Positions 33,186 through 44,232 of a DNA stretch of 64,000 bases are shown here, piece by piece. Position 1 is the stretch's first letter; every line of letters begins with the position of its first letter. The stretch comes from Topomyia yanbarensis (taxonomy: Eukaryota; Arthropoda; Insecta; Diptera; Culicidae), in contig NC_080671.1 in the NCBI RefSeq assembly GCF_030247195.1, forward strand, positions 196,774,676-196,838,675, in the 5' to 3' direction. The notes under the pieces were generated by a model. It saw only the letters and a list, made by a program, of their open reading frames with translations. It searched no databases and was not told the DNA's origin. The position numbers were made by a program, and so were the translations under genes.

Positions 33186-34565
33186 AAGTGAACCTATTTG
33201 CAATCTGTTTCAAACTTTCGCTTACAACCGGAGCATTTCCCGAACTATGGAAATCCTCACTCATGTTTCCCGTTCACAAAAAAGGCGACAAAAAGGAAGT
33301 TGACAACAACCACGATATTACAACGCTTAGCGCAGTTCCTAAGCTATTTGAAATGGCTGATTTGGAACCCATCTTCAGCCACTGCAAACAGTACATCTCC
33401 GAGACACAGCATGGATTTATGCCGAAACGTTCAACATCTACGAATCTTCTGTCGTTCACAACATATATGACGGCCTTCAAACTGACGTTTATTTACGAAC
33501 CTTTCAGCTGTTTTCACAAGATTAATCACACTCCTGCAGTGGCAAAGTTGGAAAGACTTGGTTTTGGTACTAATATTCTCCGCTGGATGAAATCGCATAT
33601 ACCAGTAATCGTCGTCTATTAGTCAAGATTGTGTATCCGAAGAGTTCTTTGCTTCATCTGGCATTCCACTAGGCAGCCATCTCGGTTCATTGATTTTTTT
33701 CTGTATTTCAACGACGTCAACTTTTGTTTAGAAGGACCACGGTTGTTTGTTTTTCGCTGACGACCTCAAGTTACACCACAGAATCAGGAATACTGATGAT
33801 GCAGCTTTCCTTCAACGCCAACTGGTAACCTTTGTGGAATAGTGCGAAATCAACCGAATGAATTTAGGTCCCCAAGAAATGCACGGTCATTACGTTCTCG
33901 AGGAAAAAAAACGCCAATTCTATTCGAATATTGTCTAGCAGAATCCACGATTGACGAATTGTGTCAGAGATCTTGGAGTTCTTCTCGAAGTACAACTGAC
34001 GTCTAATGAGAATATCTAAGCACCTTTCAGATATTTACTGCTTGAAATCTCTCTACTATTCACTCGTTCGATCAACACTGGAATGTTGTTCAGTTGTGTG
34101 GAATCTTCATTATCTCAATGGTGTCCATGGAATTGAGACAGCACAGCGAAGATTTGTTCGGTTTGCCCTTCGTCGATTACCTTGGAACGACCCTTCCAGC
34201 TGCTAAGTTATGAAAGTCGTGGATTGCTTATTGGACTCGATACATTGCAAGTGCGGCGGGATTTATTCCGTGCTATGACAATTTCGGATAGTTTACACTG
34301 CCCCGAGTTTCTCAGTGCGATAAATATGGATGTTCGCCCTCGTGCTCTTCGCAATAATATATTCCTCCGATTACCTCTTCGCCGGACTAACTATGGAGTT
34401 AACTGTGCCATCATCGATTTGCAGCGAACTTTCAACAGAGTGTCATCCGAGTTTGATCTTCACATTCCACGTTGCAGATTACAATCTGATTTTTTAAATA
34501 TATTAAGAAATTATCATTAGGACCACACTGTGTCTGTTGAACTGTAAATAGATAAATAAACAGTG
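33186..34565 (+). pseudogene. CR1-like retrotransposon ORF2, 3' half with 3' end
   Basis: Continuing from 27915, this reads FPELWKSSLMFPVHKKGDKK, AVPKLFE, SETQHGFMPKRSTSTNLLSF, then in shifted frames IPLGSHLGSL (RT motif B') and FFADDLKLHH (the catalytic FADD box, about 33750). The thumb and C-terminus follow: FQIFTAxNLSTIHSFDQHWN... and SLYYSLVRSTLECCSVVWNL, ETAQRRFVRFALRRLPW and LRLPLRRTNYGVN. It ends FLNILRNYH, a stop, and a tail of TAAATAGATAAATAAA at 34544-34559. KKGD and the C-terminal LRRLPW/RRTNYG wording are typical of CR1/T1-like elements of Diptera. There is no RNase H. Confidence 0.82.
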
Positions 34566-34619
34566 ACATGTGTGAAGCAGACTTCAATATGACTAGTATA
34601 GTCGCCGAATGCACAAAGT

Positions 34620-35290
34620 TAACAAATGTTAGTTCGCGCGTCCATTTACGTTAGTGAGAGAGTTGATTTGACATAAACCGTCAGCGACTATCGTTTCCGT
34701 GATAGCCATCACTTGTTCAGATGGGGCATTTTCAGGCAGGTTATATTTGAAGTCGTCGTCGAAGATCCATCGGAGATGGGGAAGGTTTTGATCACCTACA
34801 ATGGGTACACTATCTTAGCTGACAGCTTTGTCTAGAATTTGTTGAACTGCAGAATCATGAACATTTTCCAGGTCTAGACTGCTGTTCTGTATACAACAAA
34901 TTATTTTTAATCGCGAACGCCACCACCGCGACCCAATTGATTAGAAGACTAGTTGCGATCACAACGAGAAATTGAAAGTTCTGAGTTATGTATGTCAGCA
35001 CGCAGCCAGCTTTCTGTGTGGACAATAACGTCGCAATCGCAAGAGGCCAGAAAGAAATCCTCATTTTGTGTTCTCATTCCGCAAATAACATATTTGACGG
35101 ACAAAAAAACCGTCAGATAGCGACTTGAGCGAACAGACAAGGTAGATGGCGTGACTGCATTGGAGCGCTCAAAAGCTTCCGTAGTACCGTATACTAGATA
35201 TTTCGGTAATGGCAGTGCAGCGTTAGATTGTTGATGCAGACTCGGCGATGGCAGCGAAATTGTGCTTCGTTCCAATAACAGCATATTACA
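34620..35290 (-). pseudogene. CR1-type endonuclease N-terminal fragment, opposite strand
   Basis: On the minus strand 35284-34949 ends with VICGMRTQNEDFFLASCDCDVIVHTESWLRADIHNSELSISRCDRN. That is the start of a CR1-type endonuclease, including the catalytic glutamate block TESWL. After a frameshifted stretch, GDQNLPHLRWIFDDDFKYNL occurs at about 34800-34740 (normally GDFNLP), then ITETIVADGLCQINSL. It abuts the plus-strand CR1 3' end at about 34565-34620. It is probably a second, independent copy rather than an inversion of the first, but that is untested. Confidence 0.75.
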
Positions 35291-38182
35291 CGAACGTATG
35301 TACCCGAATTCACTATAGAAATCAAGTTATTTTTAGGAATCAAATGATCACGAAACGCAAATAATTCGCCAGAAGTGAGTTAGGAAGTGCAGGACCTCAA
35401 ATTGCTCAACATTCTTATAAGCAAGTGTATTTGATTTATTGAAAATTTAGAGAAAACATTTAGTTCTGCGTCTAATGACCATCCAAATCGGTTGAAAAAA
35501 GGCAAAGTTAATAACTTTTTATTATCAAAATAGAAACTAATTTTTTAGTGCCGAAAGTCCCGAAAAATAGTGTTTTTACTTTATTTCAGGATTTTGAAGG
35601 TCTATTAAATCTATCGAGCGTGGTTTTGTGTGAATTTGGCCGGACGTACAACCTTGACTAAACTGCCTATGAACACATATCAGTCCTATAATGATAGGAA
35701 ATCCCATAGAAAACAGGACAACTATGCGAGCATGGGTAGTAAATCACATTAAAAAGAACATTCGATTTTTTTTATTGTCCAGCACCGTGTAATGTATGCA
35801 AGTTAAGTTATTCTAACATGGTTCTACATGCATAGTTTTCACTTAAAGATTTTCGAGATACTTTAACATTGGATTCCAACCTGGCGCGCGTCATGCTACG
35901 CCTGAGATTGTCAAAATGGCCAAAAATGTCAAAGACAGCATGTTCAGCAACAGACTAGCCAGTTTGAAAATTGCTGTTTTCTGTTAGACTGAATCTCGAT
36001 ACGCTCTTTCGAGTTCGAAAATTATTCTGCCGATGATAGGAATCCCAAGTCAGGCATGATAAATTGAACGAAACATCCCTCATGTGGTGGTGTTTTGAGT
36101 CAGAAAACTTGCTGCATATATGTGAAGAAAAATAAGCCCTAATGCTAGAATCAAACAAGGAAATTATTTCTGCGGTCCAATAAAGAGGTATACATTCAGC
36201 ATCTCATTCCGAAATCTGACTGATTCCAATTATAAATAACTTCCCAAGTGATCCCAGCAACCCAAAACATTGGTGCGCGTAAACAGCAAACGTGATTCAG
36301 AACATGAGGTTTGCTTTCGATGGCATCATTATATACCAGTAGTAGAATAAACAATTTCGGCTTTGTCCGTACCAAAGAGCTCGGAAACTCACTCAACCAG
36401 GTGTAAACATATAAGGTTACCCCCTAAATTGAAGCAGCCTCGGTGCGCATTCACCTGGAAACCCCCCGGGGAGAGGAAACTCTATCAGCATTGCTATTTC
36501 TATTCCATTCATTATGGCAGTCGTCGGATCCCTTCTTCTCCGGCAACTGGGGCACATATTACGTAATGTATTGGAATGGAAGGTCTGATCCCTGCTGCGT
36601 GCGGATGGCAGTCGTAATGTCAAATGGAACTTCGTCCCCATTAGGAGATATCGCACCAGCAGGAATGAGCATTCTCTAGCGATAATCGTCAGGACAAAAG
36701 TTTTCCTTTCAAAGTCAGTCATTAACTCGCGAGCTCGCGTGACTGGTACAGTGTAGTAACAGATTTACGCACATATACACACATTACGAAGAATAGTGCC
36801 TTCGGAGTGCTGTAGCATAATTAGAGCTATATTCACGGAACTTTGGCAATTGGCTGTTGCAGTTTGTCAGGATTATTAAAATTCATTCGTGAAGATAAGA
36901 AGATCTTTCGAAATGAATGTGCAATTCACGTAAATATCACCATAAAACTTGAGAGTGCATTTGCAGCAATGTATGCTTTGTTACATTTTTCTCCAAGAAA
37001 AAACAGTTGGGTTTAACGTACCGAACGTACATAAGCATAAGTCGTGTTTGCATTTTTGGGCTCAATACTTATATGACGGTCAAGACGGATGCTTTATGCA
37101 AATGAGATGAATTCAAAGCAATAAACCCAAGAAATGCAAGGTTCATGATGAGTATCTGAAAAGATATTGATTGTTAAACTCGTATCCAACAAATCCATCG
37201 GCTCGCTTGCACAGATTGGTGTAACTGTTATTTCTGAATTAACGCCCTCATTCGCGTCCGCTGCAAAATCAATCTGTTCAACTTTCCGGTTCCTGTTTAA
37301 TTCAGATACACATTAATGTTTGATTAACACTTATTCGATATTTGGGTTTCCATTCACTTGCATTGCAACCCCACAATACCCTCCTACCTACAGGTCGACC
37401 TACTATTCAGAACCCTTCGGGATGGGGCAGCGTTCAGTCAGTATTCAGTATTTTATGTTTTGCCGGCGTGGAAATGTACGATTGATGAATAAATTATGAT
37501 CCGTTTTTATGATGGCAGAAAATGGAATTGCATATCGACGCTATTGCGGAGGTAGTTGAATGTTGAATGATAATAAGTTTTGTTCGGAAGCGTTCTACAT
37601 TTCGACAAAATTCTTCCAATCGGTTTTCTACTGGAGTGTGCTTCGGGAGATGCTATAAAAGTTTAACCAAGGTTCTTTTCTTTTATTCAAAATTAAAGTT
37701 TGAAATTTTAGACACTGTGTCACTTTGAACATGAATCATTTTTACAGGAAATGCGATCCAATCTATTGATATCTGCTTCCGAATGCAATCGCTCTTCAGC
37801 AATAAGAAAACGATTCTTGACACGTTCCAATAACCACCTCCTTGCCGTATAAGGGTTTCTATTGTCGCACGCGTCAATCGATGCGTTCGTCGTTTGCCTA
37901 CGTGTGGCGGGATTTTAATGAACGGGAAAAAATCGAAAATATGTTTCATGGCAGTATATACATTGGCATAAAACAAACTGTTCCCTGACTCATTATAATG
38001 GGCTTACACCAAACAATGAAGTAACTGTGTCTCCTTTTTTAAAGCTTATTCATAAAGCCCCCGGATCGCTTTCCAACATTGCTAGTTAACGGGATTTCAT
38101 CAAGTTTATTATTTTAAACACTACACTCGGGGGCTTGAAGGTGCCAGTAATTTTCATTAAACTAAATTTAAATAAACTTTAG
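35291..38182. other. Unassigned DNA
   Basis: I found no defensible gene or element. A minus-strand frame of 101 codons at 36417-36722 contains CPSCRRRRD but no known fold. At 38056-38135 a small inverted pair, AAGCCCCCGGA and TCGGGGGCTT, encloses about 65 bp and may be a remnant MITE. Confidence 0.4.
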
Positions 38183-39457
38183 GTAGTATGAACCCTAGTC
38201 ATACTAGTGGTACCGGTAGTACCTATACCAAAAATTCCGGGAAAAACGAAACACCGGTACTTACTGAATAAAAATAAGAACCGATATTTCCGATACTACG
38301 CAAAATTTTTATAAAGAGCATAGAGCTGAAACCTGACGAGAACGAAAATGTCATCGTCTCCAGAAATGTATCCCGTAATAAAGGGAATCAGTATAAGTAA
38401 ACGAAAAATCACTATAGTAAAGTTGTTGTTATTGGTCTCCGGTTCTCCAACCCACACTGAGCAATTAGAATTATATGTAAACAAGGCACTCATGAGCGAC
38501 ATGCAGTTTGTATGGGCAGCTTGGGATGGGAGCTCCAATTTGAAACGATAACAAGTTTACATAAAGCAAATGTAATGATTGCGTTGCCTTAAAAAATTGT
38601 GAAAATTTTAGAGACTGATTTCGTTTGCTCAGTTATCTGTGCGGTCAAACTTTTAATTCCTTGGAGGCAAACTCGCAAGTTACGAATTAAAAATTATTAA
38701 CCACACAATATACTTTGATGGGGATTTTACGCTTGATAAAATCTTTTAATATAAGGGCATGTTTCAAAATATCGATTATTATAAGTGTGATTTTAGCGAA
38801 ATAACGGGTATGATTTTTTGGGAATATTTCATTAGCGAAACTCGGATTAGTTCCCTTTATTCGAAATGTACCGATACAACTAGTTTGTTGTTGCATCTGT
38901 ATTCGATTTACTGTTTAATATTTGTCTATAGAAGACCGAACACCGATTTAGTGCCAAGTAATTTAGGATTTGAAGGATATCGTCTCGAATGGCGCGATTT
39001 GTGATTTGTTGGCGGGGGATGGGTAGTCTGATTTACGAATGGCAGGCGGGCAAACGGAATTGTTGTATTAGGCCCCTGTCAGTGACTTGCACTGAATTGT
39101 GCTCGAAAGGTGCTAGAAGAGAATCCATCTTTTAAGCATCAGTATCAAACCATTCAGTTTAGTATCTACCAGCTATCGAATCCAATGAAAGTCGCGCAGT
39201 GCGCCAGACCTCAGAATCAAAAAATTTACCGCCTTACAAGAAAAAAATCTTCTGCAAAAAGGTTTGATACTAATCGAAAGTAAGTGAGAGTGATTATTAG
39301 AATACTTGTTAATAATAATCGAATGTTAAATTCAAACTGGAACATTATTCGCTTTTTTTAAGTAAATACTCCAGTACCGGTATTTTACCGGTAATGCCGG
39401 TACTGAGGGCGTCAGTACCGTGGTACCGGTTCTCACCAAAAAGGGTCGGTACTACGA
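38183..39457. mobile_element. 1.27-kb TIR element rich in GGTACCGG motifs
   Basis: The left end (GTAGTATGAACCCT... then GTGGTACCGGTAGTACC) and the right end (GGTACCGGTTCTCACC then AAAAAGGGTCGGTACTAC) are imperfect inverted repeats. Several further palindromic GGTACCGG, CCGGTACT and TACCGGTA motifs sit just inside: 38257-38270 on the left, and 39368-39410 on the right, where CAGTACCGGTATTTTACCGG then TAATGCCGGTACTG is itself a palindrome. The interior shows no transposase. Subterminal clusters of a short palindrome are typical of transposase-binding arrays in hAT-like elements. Assignment is inference. Confidence 0.5.
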
Positions 39458-39689
39458 ACTCTTGTAAAATACCCAATAAAAATCTGCATAAGAGAAAATG
39501 CGGGACCCGAAACTGTCCCACCTAATCCGGGACGTCTGCTCACTTTAGTTTGAAGGAAAATGTAAACCTAGTTTTCAAACTCTTAAACTCGCAAAAAATA
39601 TCAACGAAAGCTTGGAATATACTGTGGGGTATGAACAGTTCTACGAAAATCTAATTTTACCGACTACAGTAAACGTTGTGGTTTAGAAT

Positions 39690-39965
39690 CTGATGGTAAA
39701 AGCATTACATGGAGAAAGCCCATCGCTGATTTAGAATTGCAAAATTTGAGATCGACTGTCAACCATGTTAGGTGTAACATAATGGTTTGGGGTACATTTG
39801 AAGCTCCTGGAGTTGGTAACTTGTCTTCATTGATCCCAAGATGTACCGTTTAAACATTTTGAAGTCAAATTTGAAAGCTAGTGCGGAAAAAATGGGCCTC
39901 GCAAGAAGTTTCCGTTTTGCCCATGATAACGAAACGAAGCATAATTCGATGGTGGTTTTCTGATA
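39690..39965 (+). pseudogene. Tc1-type transposase fragment
   Basis: Across two frames the plus strand reads SDGKSITWRKPIADLELQNL, RSTVNHVRCNIMVWGTFEAPGVGNL, then NILKSNLKASAEKMGLARSF and RFAHDNETKHNSMVV. These match the catalytic domain of Tc1 transposases: TVKHGGGxVMVWG, a GVG(N/E)L loop, and QDNDPKHTS with the second catalytic aspartate. The GGG of the glycine box is replaced by RC. The C-terminal glutamate region is not seen. Only about 90 residues remain of about 340. Confidence 0.75.
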
Positions 39966-40621
39966 ACCAAGGTTCGTGGCAGTGCGGTTGGAGGCGGTTA
40001 ACAGATTTCTCGCAACGCAACTACAAAAAAATTAAAATTGCACCTGTACTGTATTTACGTAACCGCACGGTAATGTGGATAATACGAAATTATAGAAATC
40101 TGAATGATGACAGCAAAATATTGATAAAACTTTAATTTTAAGGCATACCTGTATTATTCAGTATACCTAAAAACCTTTCACTCTCGGCTCCAAAAGGTAC
40201 ATAAGGCAAGAAGGTGTTTTAGTAGAAAGCTTTTCGAAATTCACTGTAGCAATGTTTTCCTGATTTCCCGACGAACCTTTACAGTACCAAGTTATAATTT
40301 GTTTGAAAATTTCATTTTTATTTTACTTTCATTTCCAGATTCTGTGTACTTTTTAGCGTTTAAATTCATTGACCGTTTCCGGAATTATTCCGAATTTCCG
40401 TGGGGTATACCCGACATCCCCGACGTACGAGTTTTGGATTTGGAGATAATTTTTTGGATAGTGCTACATATGACTATTTCTCATTGATCGTTTACCATAG
40501 ACATAAATTGAACCAATGTTAACCACCGGAAAACTGTTGCGGGAGAACCTAAGAAAATGTATATACTTTTATCAATCCAATTATTTCTTTCTTTCTTCCA
40601 AGATATTTCAATCATACGCTC
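39966..40621. other. Unassigned DNA
   Basis: Follows the Tc1 fragment. No recognisable transposase C-terminus or TIR. Confidence 0.4.
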
Positions 40622-42394
40622 CACAGAGGCGTAACTAACTTCAAATCCTGGCCAAAATAGAAAAAAATATAGTTTTTGTTAATTTGACCATATTTTCAGC
40701 TTAAATTGTTCTTCGAAACATACTCTAACGTTTAGCTTAAAATGAAAATCGATTTCTTTTGATAATTTTGGTATGCAATAATTTGAAATCAGTGATTTTT
40801 TACACATTTTATTAGCTTGAAAGCCATTATCCCTAATTTTTTTTTTAGATTGCTCAAAAACTAACTACCCAAAGTCAATATATAAATCAGAATCGTACTT
40901 TTCATAGAAAACTCCAGCAACTACAATCAATTGGGGTCAATTTTAGCTTTTCTTTGTCATTTTTATGTAGGTTTTATAAAAGTGCCCACTTTTTTCAATT
41001 TTACACATATTCGTTAGTAAAAAAAAGTACCTTGTCGGGCAATGTCGGGTAAATCTGCTAAAAGGAGAAGATAATTTGGAGTGTCCTCTCACTGTTCCAC
41101 GAAGAATACATTCCCAATTAATCCAATTCGGTTTTTTACAGCTGTTTGAAAATGTGTTTTTTGCTTAAATTTAAGAGAATACAATTAAAAAAATCAGTAT
41201 TGAGGCTATTTAAAAGATCTTATATGAAAAGAATAATTTGAGGCGGCGCCGGTGGTTGAGTGGAAAGCGTGACCGCTACTCATTCCAGTTGGCCTGGGTT
41301 CACTTCCAGCCAAGGTCATTGAGATTTTTCTGAGGCGAAAAAATCTGTGGTGACGTCTTCCTTCGGAAAGGAAGTAAAGCGGTTGGTCCCCGGTCCATGA
41401 ATTGATGGATCGATATCTAGTCCAAACGTGAAGTCACCTCTCTGGCGTCGGTAAAGAAGAAGTTGTTTCCAACGTCTCTACTTACTAACAAATATCCTCC
41501 TCCCGTGATACTTGTGGAGTGCGCTGTAGTGCGGCCTCTAGCAAAAGCAAGTATCGGACTAACCATTCCTTCACTTTCCTCCCGCGATCTACGTAACAAT
41601 TTAGGATTACCAGGAGTTGCACATTGAATGATGTTTCGCTACTCCCAAATTATTATCTACTTATTCCCTGTGCAACTTCAGCTAGTCCAAATCGATAAGG
41701 GAGTAGCGGCCAGGGGTGGTCGCACAAGCTCAACCTTAAGCTTATATGACAAGAATGATGTGAGTCCCCCATATTATTTTTTGTTAGACTGCGTCCATTA
41801 ACCAAATTGAGTTATTATGACCACGATAGTCTTATAAAAGGGTGTGAAATATAACTTCCACTAACCTTGCTATATGAAACGTAACGTACACAAGTTGCCT
41901 TGGAAACGTAAGCGAAGCATCAAACAAATTATGCAATCTCAATCCAGTTCCCTGTCTCCGGATTGCAAGTGTTAACGTGAATAATCCAGATAGAATACGA
42001 TAATCACTTGGATAGATTTCTATTACCGAATTTACAAAAACTTGAATATTTTTTCTACTATAAGAAAACCAGAAAAGCAAAATAAACATATGAACTTGAC
42101 ACAAAATGTTTTAATTTATGAAAACAGTTGAAACAGACTTAATCTCAATGCGAAGTTTCCTCAAACTGATAAATTACTCTAAAAACACGTTTTCATTGAA
42201 AAATAGTAATGCTCGTGGATTCGTTTATTTTCGGCTTTGCATCACACTGCAAGGAGGTTTAATATTTTCAAATTTTGGTCATAAATTGTCTAAAATCATG
42301 AAAAACCATTTTTCATCACTTGTTATCGTATAAAAAAGCTTAAAAACATGTGAAATAATTTTGGCCATGGATTTGATATAGTTACGCCACTGTG
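40622..42394. mobile_element. 1.77-kb TIR element (CACAGNGGCGTAACTA ends) with nested SINE
   Basis: The left end CACAGAGGCGTAACTAACTT then CAAATCCTGGCCAAAAT and the right end, in reverse complement CACAGTGGCGTAACTATATC then AAATCCATGGCCAAAAT, match at about 33 of 37 positions. CAG(T/A)GGCGTA-type ends are common in hAT-like elements, but the 8-bp flanks do not match, so the target duplication has decayed or the ends are slightly misplaced. No transposase was recognised. The tRNA-like SINE at 41242-41735 sits in the middle. Confidence 0.6.
41242..41735 (+). mobile_element. tRNA-derived SINE, second family
   Basis: It starts GCGGCGCCGGTGGTTGAGTG. It has a box A-like TGGTTGAGTGG and box B-like GGTTCACTTCC (canonical GGTTCGANTCC), closing with CAGCC, which gives a leucine/serine tRNA-like head. 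The body contains TTCCTTCGGAAAGGAAGTAA and GGTCCATGAATTGATGGATC hairpins. I recognise this wording as common in mosquito genomes. The 3' limit is uncertain; a GGGAGTAGCGGCCAGGG phrase at about 41700 may mark it. Confidence 0.55.
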
Positions 42395-42439
42395 CGTTCC
42401 TACAGCTCCCTTAGCCTCGGTATAGCCATTTCGGTATTG

Positions 42440-42700
42440 CTTTCAGATGAAGTCAAATGGGGACATTTGACGCCATTTTCAGAACCAAGATGGCGGTTTC
42501 CGGTTATCACGAAACAGTGAAAACCGTTTTCAATATGGGTATCATTTGAAAGGGTGTGGTCAGTAGAAGACAGCAATCGATTTTTGACACCATTTTCAAA
42601 ACCAAAGGTTATCACAAAACAGTGAAAACGATCATCAATATCGGTGTCATTTGAAAGGAAGCGGTCAGTAGACGACTGAAATTGATGGCTAATCATGCGC
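42440..42700. repeat. Satellite-like tandem repeat, period about 117 bp
   Basis: GACGCCATTTTCAGAACCAA at 42469 and GACACCATTTTCAAAACCAA at 42586 start successive units. Each unit contains GGTTATCACRAAACAGTGAA, CAATATNGGTNTCATTTGAA and GGTCAGTAGA. The same unit recurs in opposite orientation at 47.56-47.93 kb and in more diverged form at 5.9-6.1 kb. Confidence 0.8.
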
Positions 42701-42719
42701 TATACTTGATACTATACAG

Positions 42720-44200
42720 GCGTACCGTCGAACGGGGTAACTTGCAACACTTCAACATATTTCTGTGCAGATGAATTTACCAACGCTAATAATAATGTTT
42801 ACAATTTAGCACTATAGCTGTCAAATGTTAGCATATGGTCGCTGTTGTGCTATCTTATGACAAGCGGTTTTAGCACGTTTCGAAAAAAAAACGATGTTCA
42901 AAGTTTGAGATTAAATATCTCTAAACGTATCAATGGTATAAACAATACAGAAGACAGTTGATGATTCTGTCTATTCTGTATCAATCTCTCAAGTATTACG
43001 AGGATCGGTTGAATATACGGCGGATTTTCACTAAAAATGTAAACAAAAGATGCACTCATACGTATCATATCATCATCATAATCGTGCATGGAAAATTTTT
43101 CATTTTCAGCATAAATTATTAACTTTTATTCATAAAAACCCTGTTTTAATCCACCTAGTGGTGCAATTATGCCTTTCTCATTTGTTCAAACTTTGATTCC
43201 ATGACTCATTATGTATAATAGAATGGTGGAAATGAATATTTACAACGTTACTGTTCGATACGTGTTTGTCTCACGTGAACTTGCTTCTCTACCAGTACTA
43301 GAAAATGCTCAATTTCTGTCTTCCTACACTCTACTGGATTTTTCTAGCAATTATAAAAGACCGATTGCATGTAAAAGATAGACGTTGACAGTGTAAATTA
43401 ATAGTTTTTATCTGTTCTCAATAATATTTTAACACAATAAAGATATAGTATAATTTAAATTTCGCCGTTCACTGAAACTATCCCTGGCAGCACTGTTCAA
43501 ATGGAAACTAATCACGCTAATTGTGTTAACCTCACTTCTATGGATAATACTTGTAACTATTAGTTCTGAAATGAAGCGTTAAAGCCCTAATAGTTCGCCT
43601 TTCCTACGAATTCCTAGAATAAATCGAATGTTACAGCTGTTCAAAACGTTATTGTTTGTAAACAACATGGGCATGAATTTTAATAAAGCTCGTCCCTCAT
43701 CAGCAGAAGACAAAAGTTAATCCCGTAAGATATTAAATTTTCTCAACTTTCCGTACCCAGTAATCTATAGCTAATTGAATGTCGTTAAAATGTAAAAAAA
43801 TAAAATAAAATAAGTCCAATTAAATCAAATTAAACGTCCACATTATAGTACATTTGGTTAATATAGTGCCTATAATCGTAAATCAGTTCCATGAAGATAA
43901 AAAATCTCATAGAATAAATATGCGATCATAGGCAGTGTACTAGAGATATACAAAAATATATTGCATTAGACTTCAATAAATTTCATGTGTTCCAAGTTGC
44001 CCCATATGCGGGGTTACTTGCGACAGGCATATTTTTGGCCATCCTAAAAAAAAGGAATGATACTTTGACTTGATAAATACCATTCAGTATTCATCATACT
44101 CCCATTAGCGCTTGTCCATGTTGAATATTATTCTAAAGTTTTTTTAGTTAGTCTAGCTTTGAAGTTGAAGTGTTCCAAGTAACCTCGTTTAACAGTAATC
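42720..44200. mobile_element. About 1.5-kb TIR element, GGGGTAACTTG ends
   Basis: GAACGGGGTAACTTGCAACA then CTTCAAC (about 42730-42756) pairs with GTTGAAGTGTTCCAAGTAAC then CTCGTTTAAC (44164-44193). A third, internal GGGGTTACTTGCGAC lies at about 44012. The interior includes a segment starting AACCCTGTTTTAATCCACCT at about 43138 that looks like another dispersed repeat, and 43480-43690, which resembles 45290-45490. No transposase was recognised, and the ends are approximate. Confidence 0.55.
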
Positions 44201-44232
44201 TTGTCGTGATCTGCATTCAACATGTTGACAAC

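Noticed and set aside
36417..36722. 101-codon minus-strand frame with CPSCRRRRD
   Set aside because: One CxxC pair is not a zinc finger and the remainder matches nothing.
41242..41320. Possible tRNA gene with leucine/serine-like head
   Set aside because: Box B departs from consensus and the sequence continues into a repeat body, so it is treated as a SINE head.
40622..42394. 8-bp target duplication for the CACAG-ended element
   Set aside because: The flanks do not match at any offset I tried, so no duplication is claimed.
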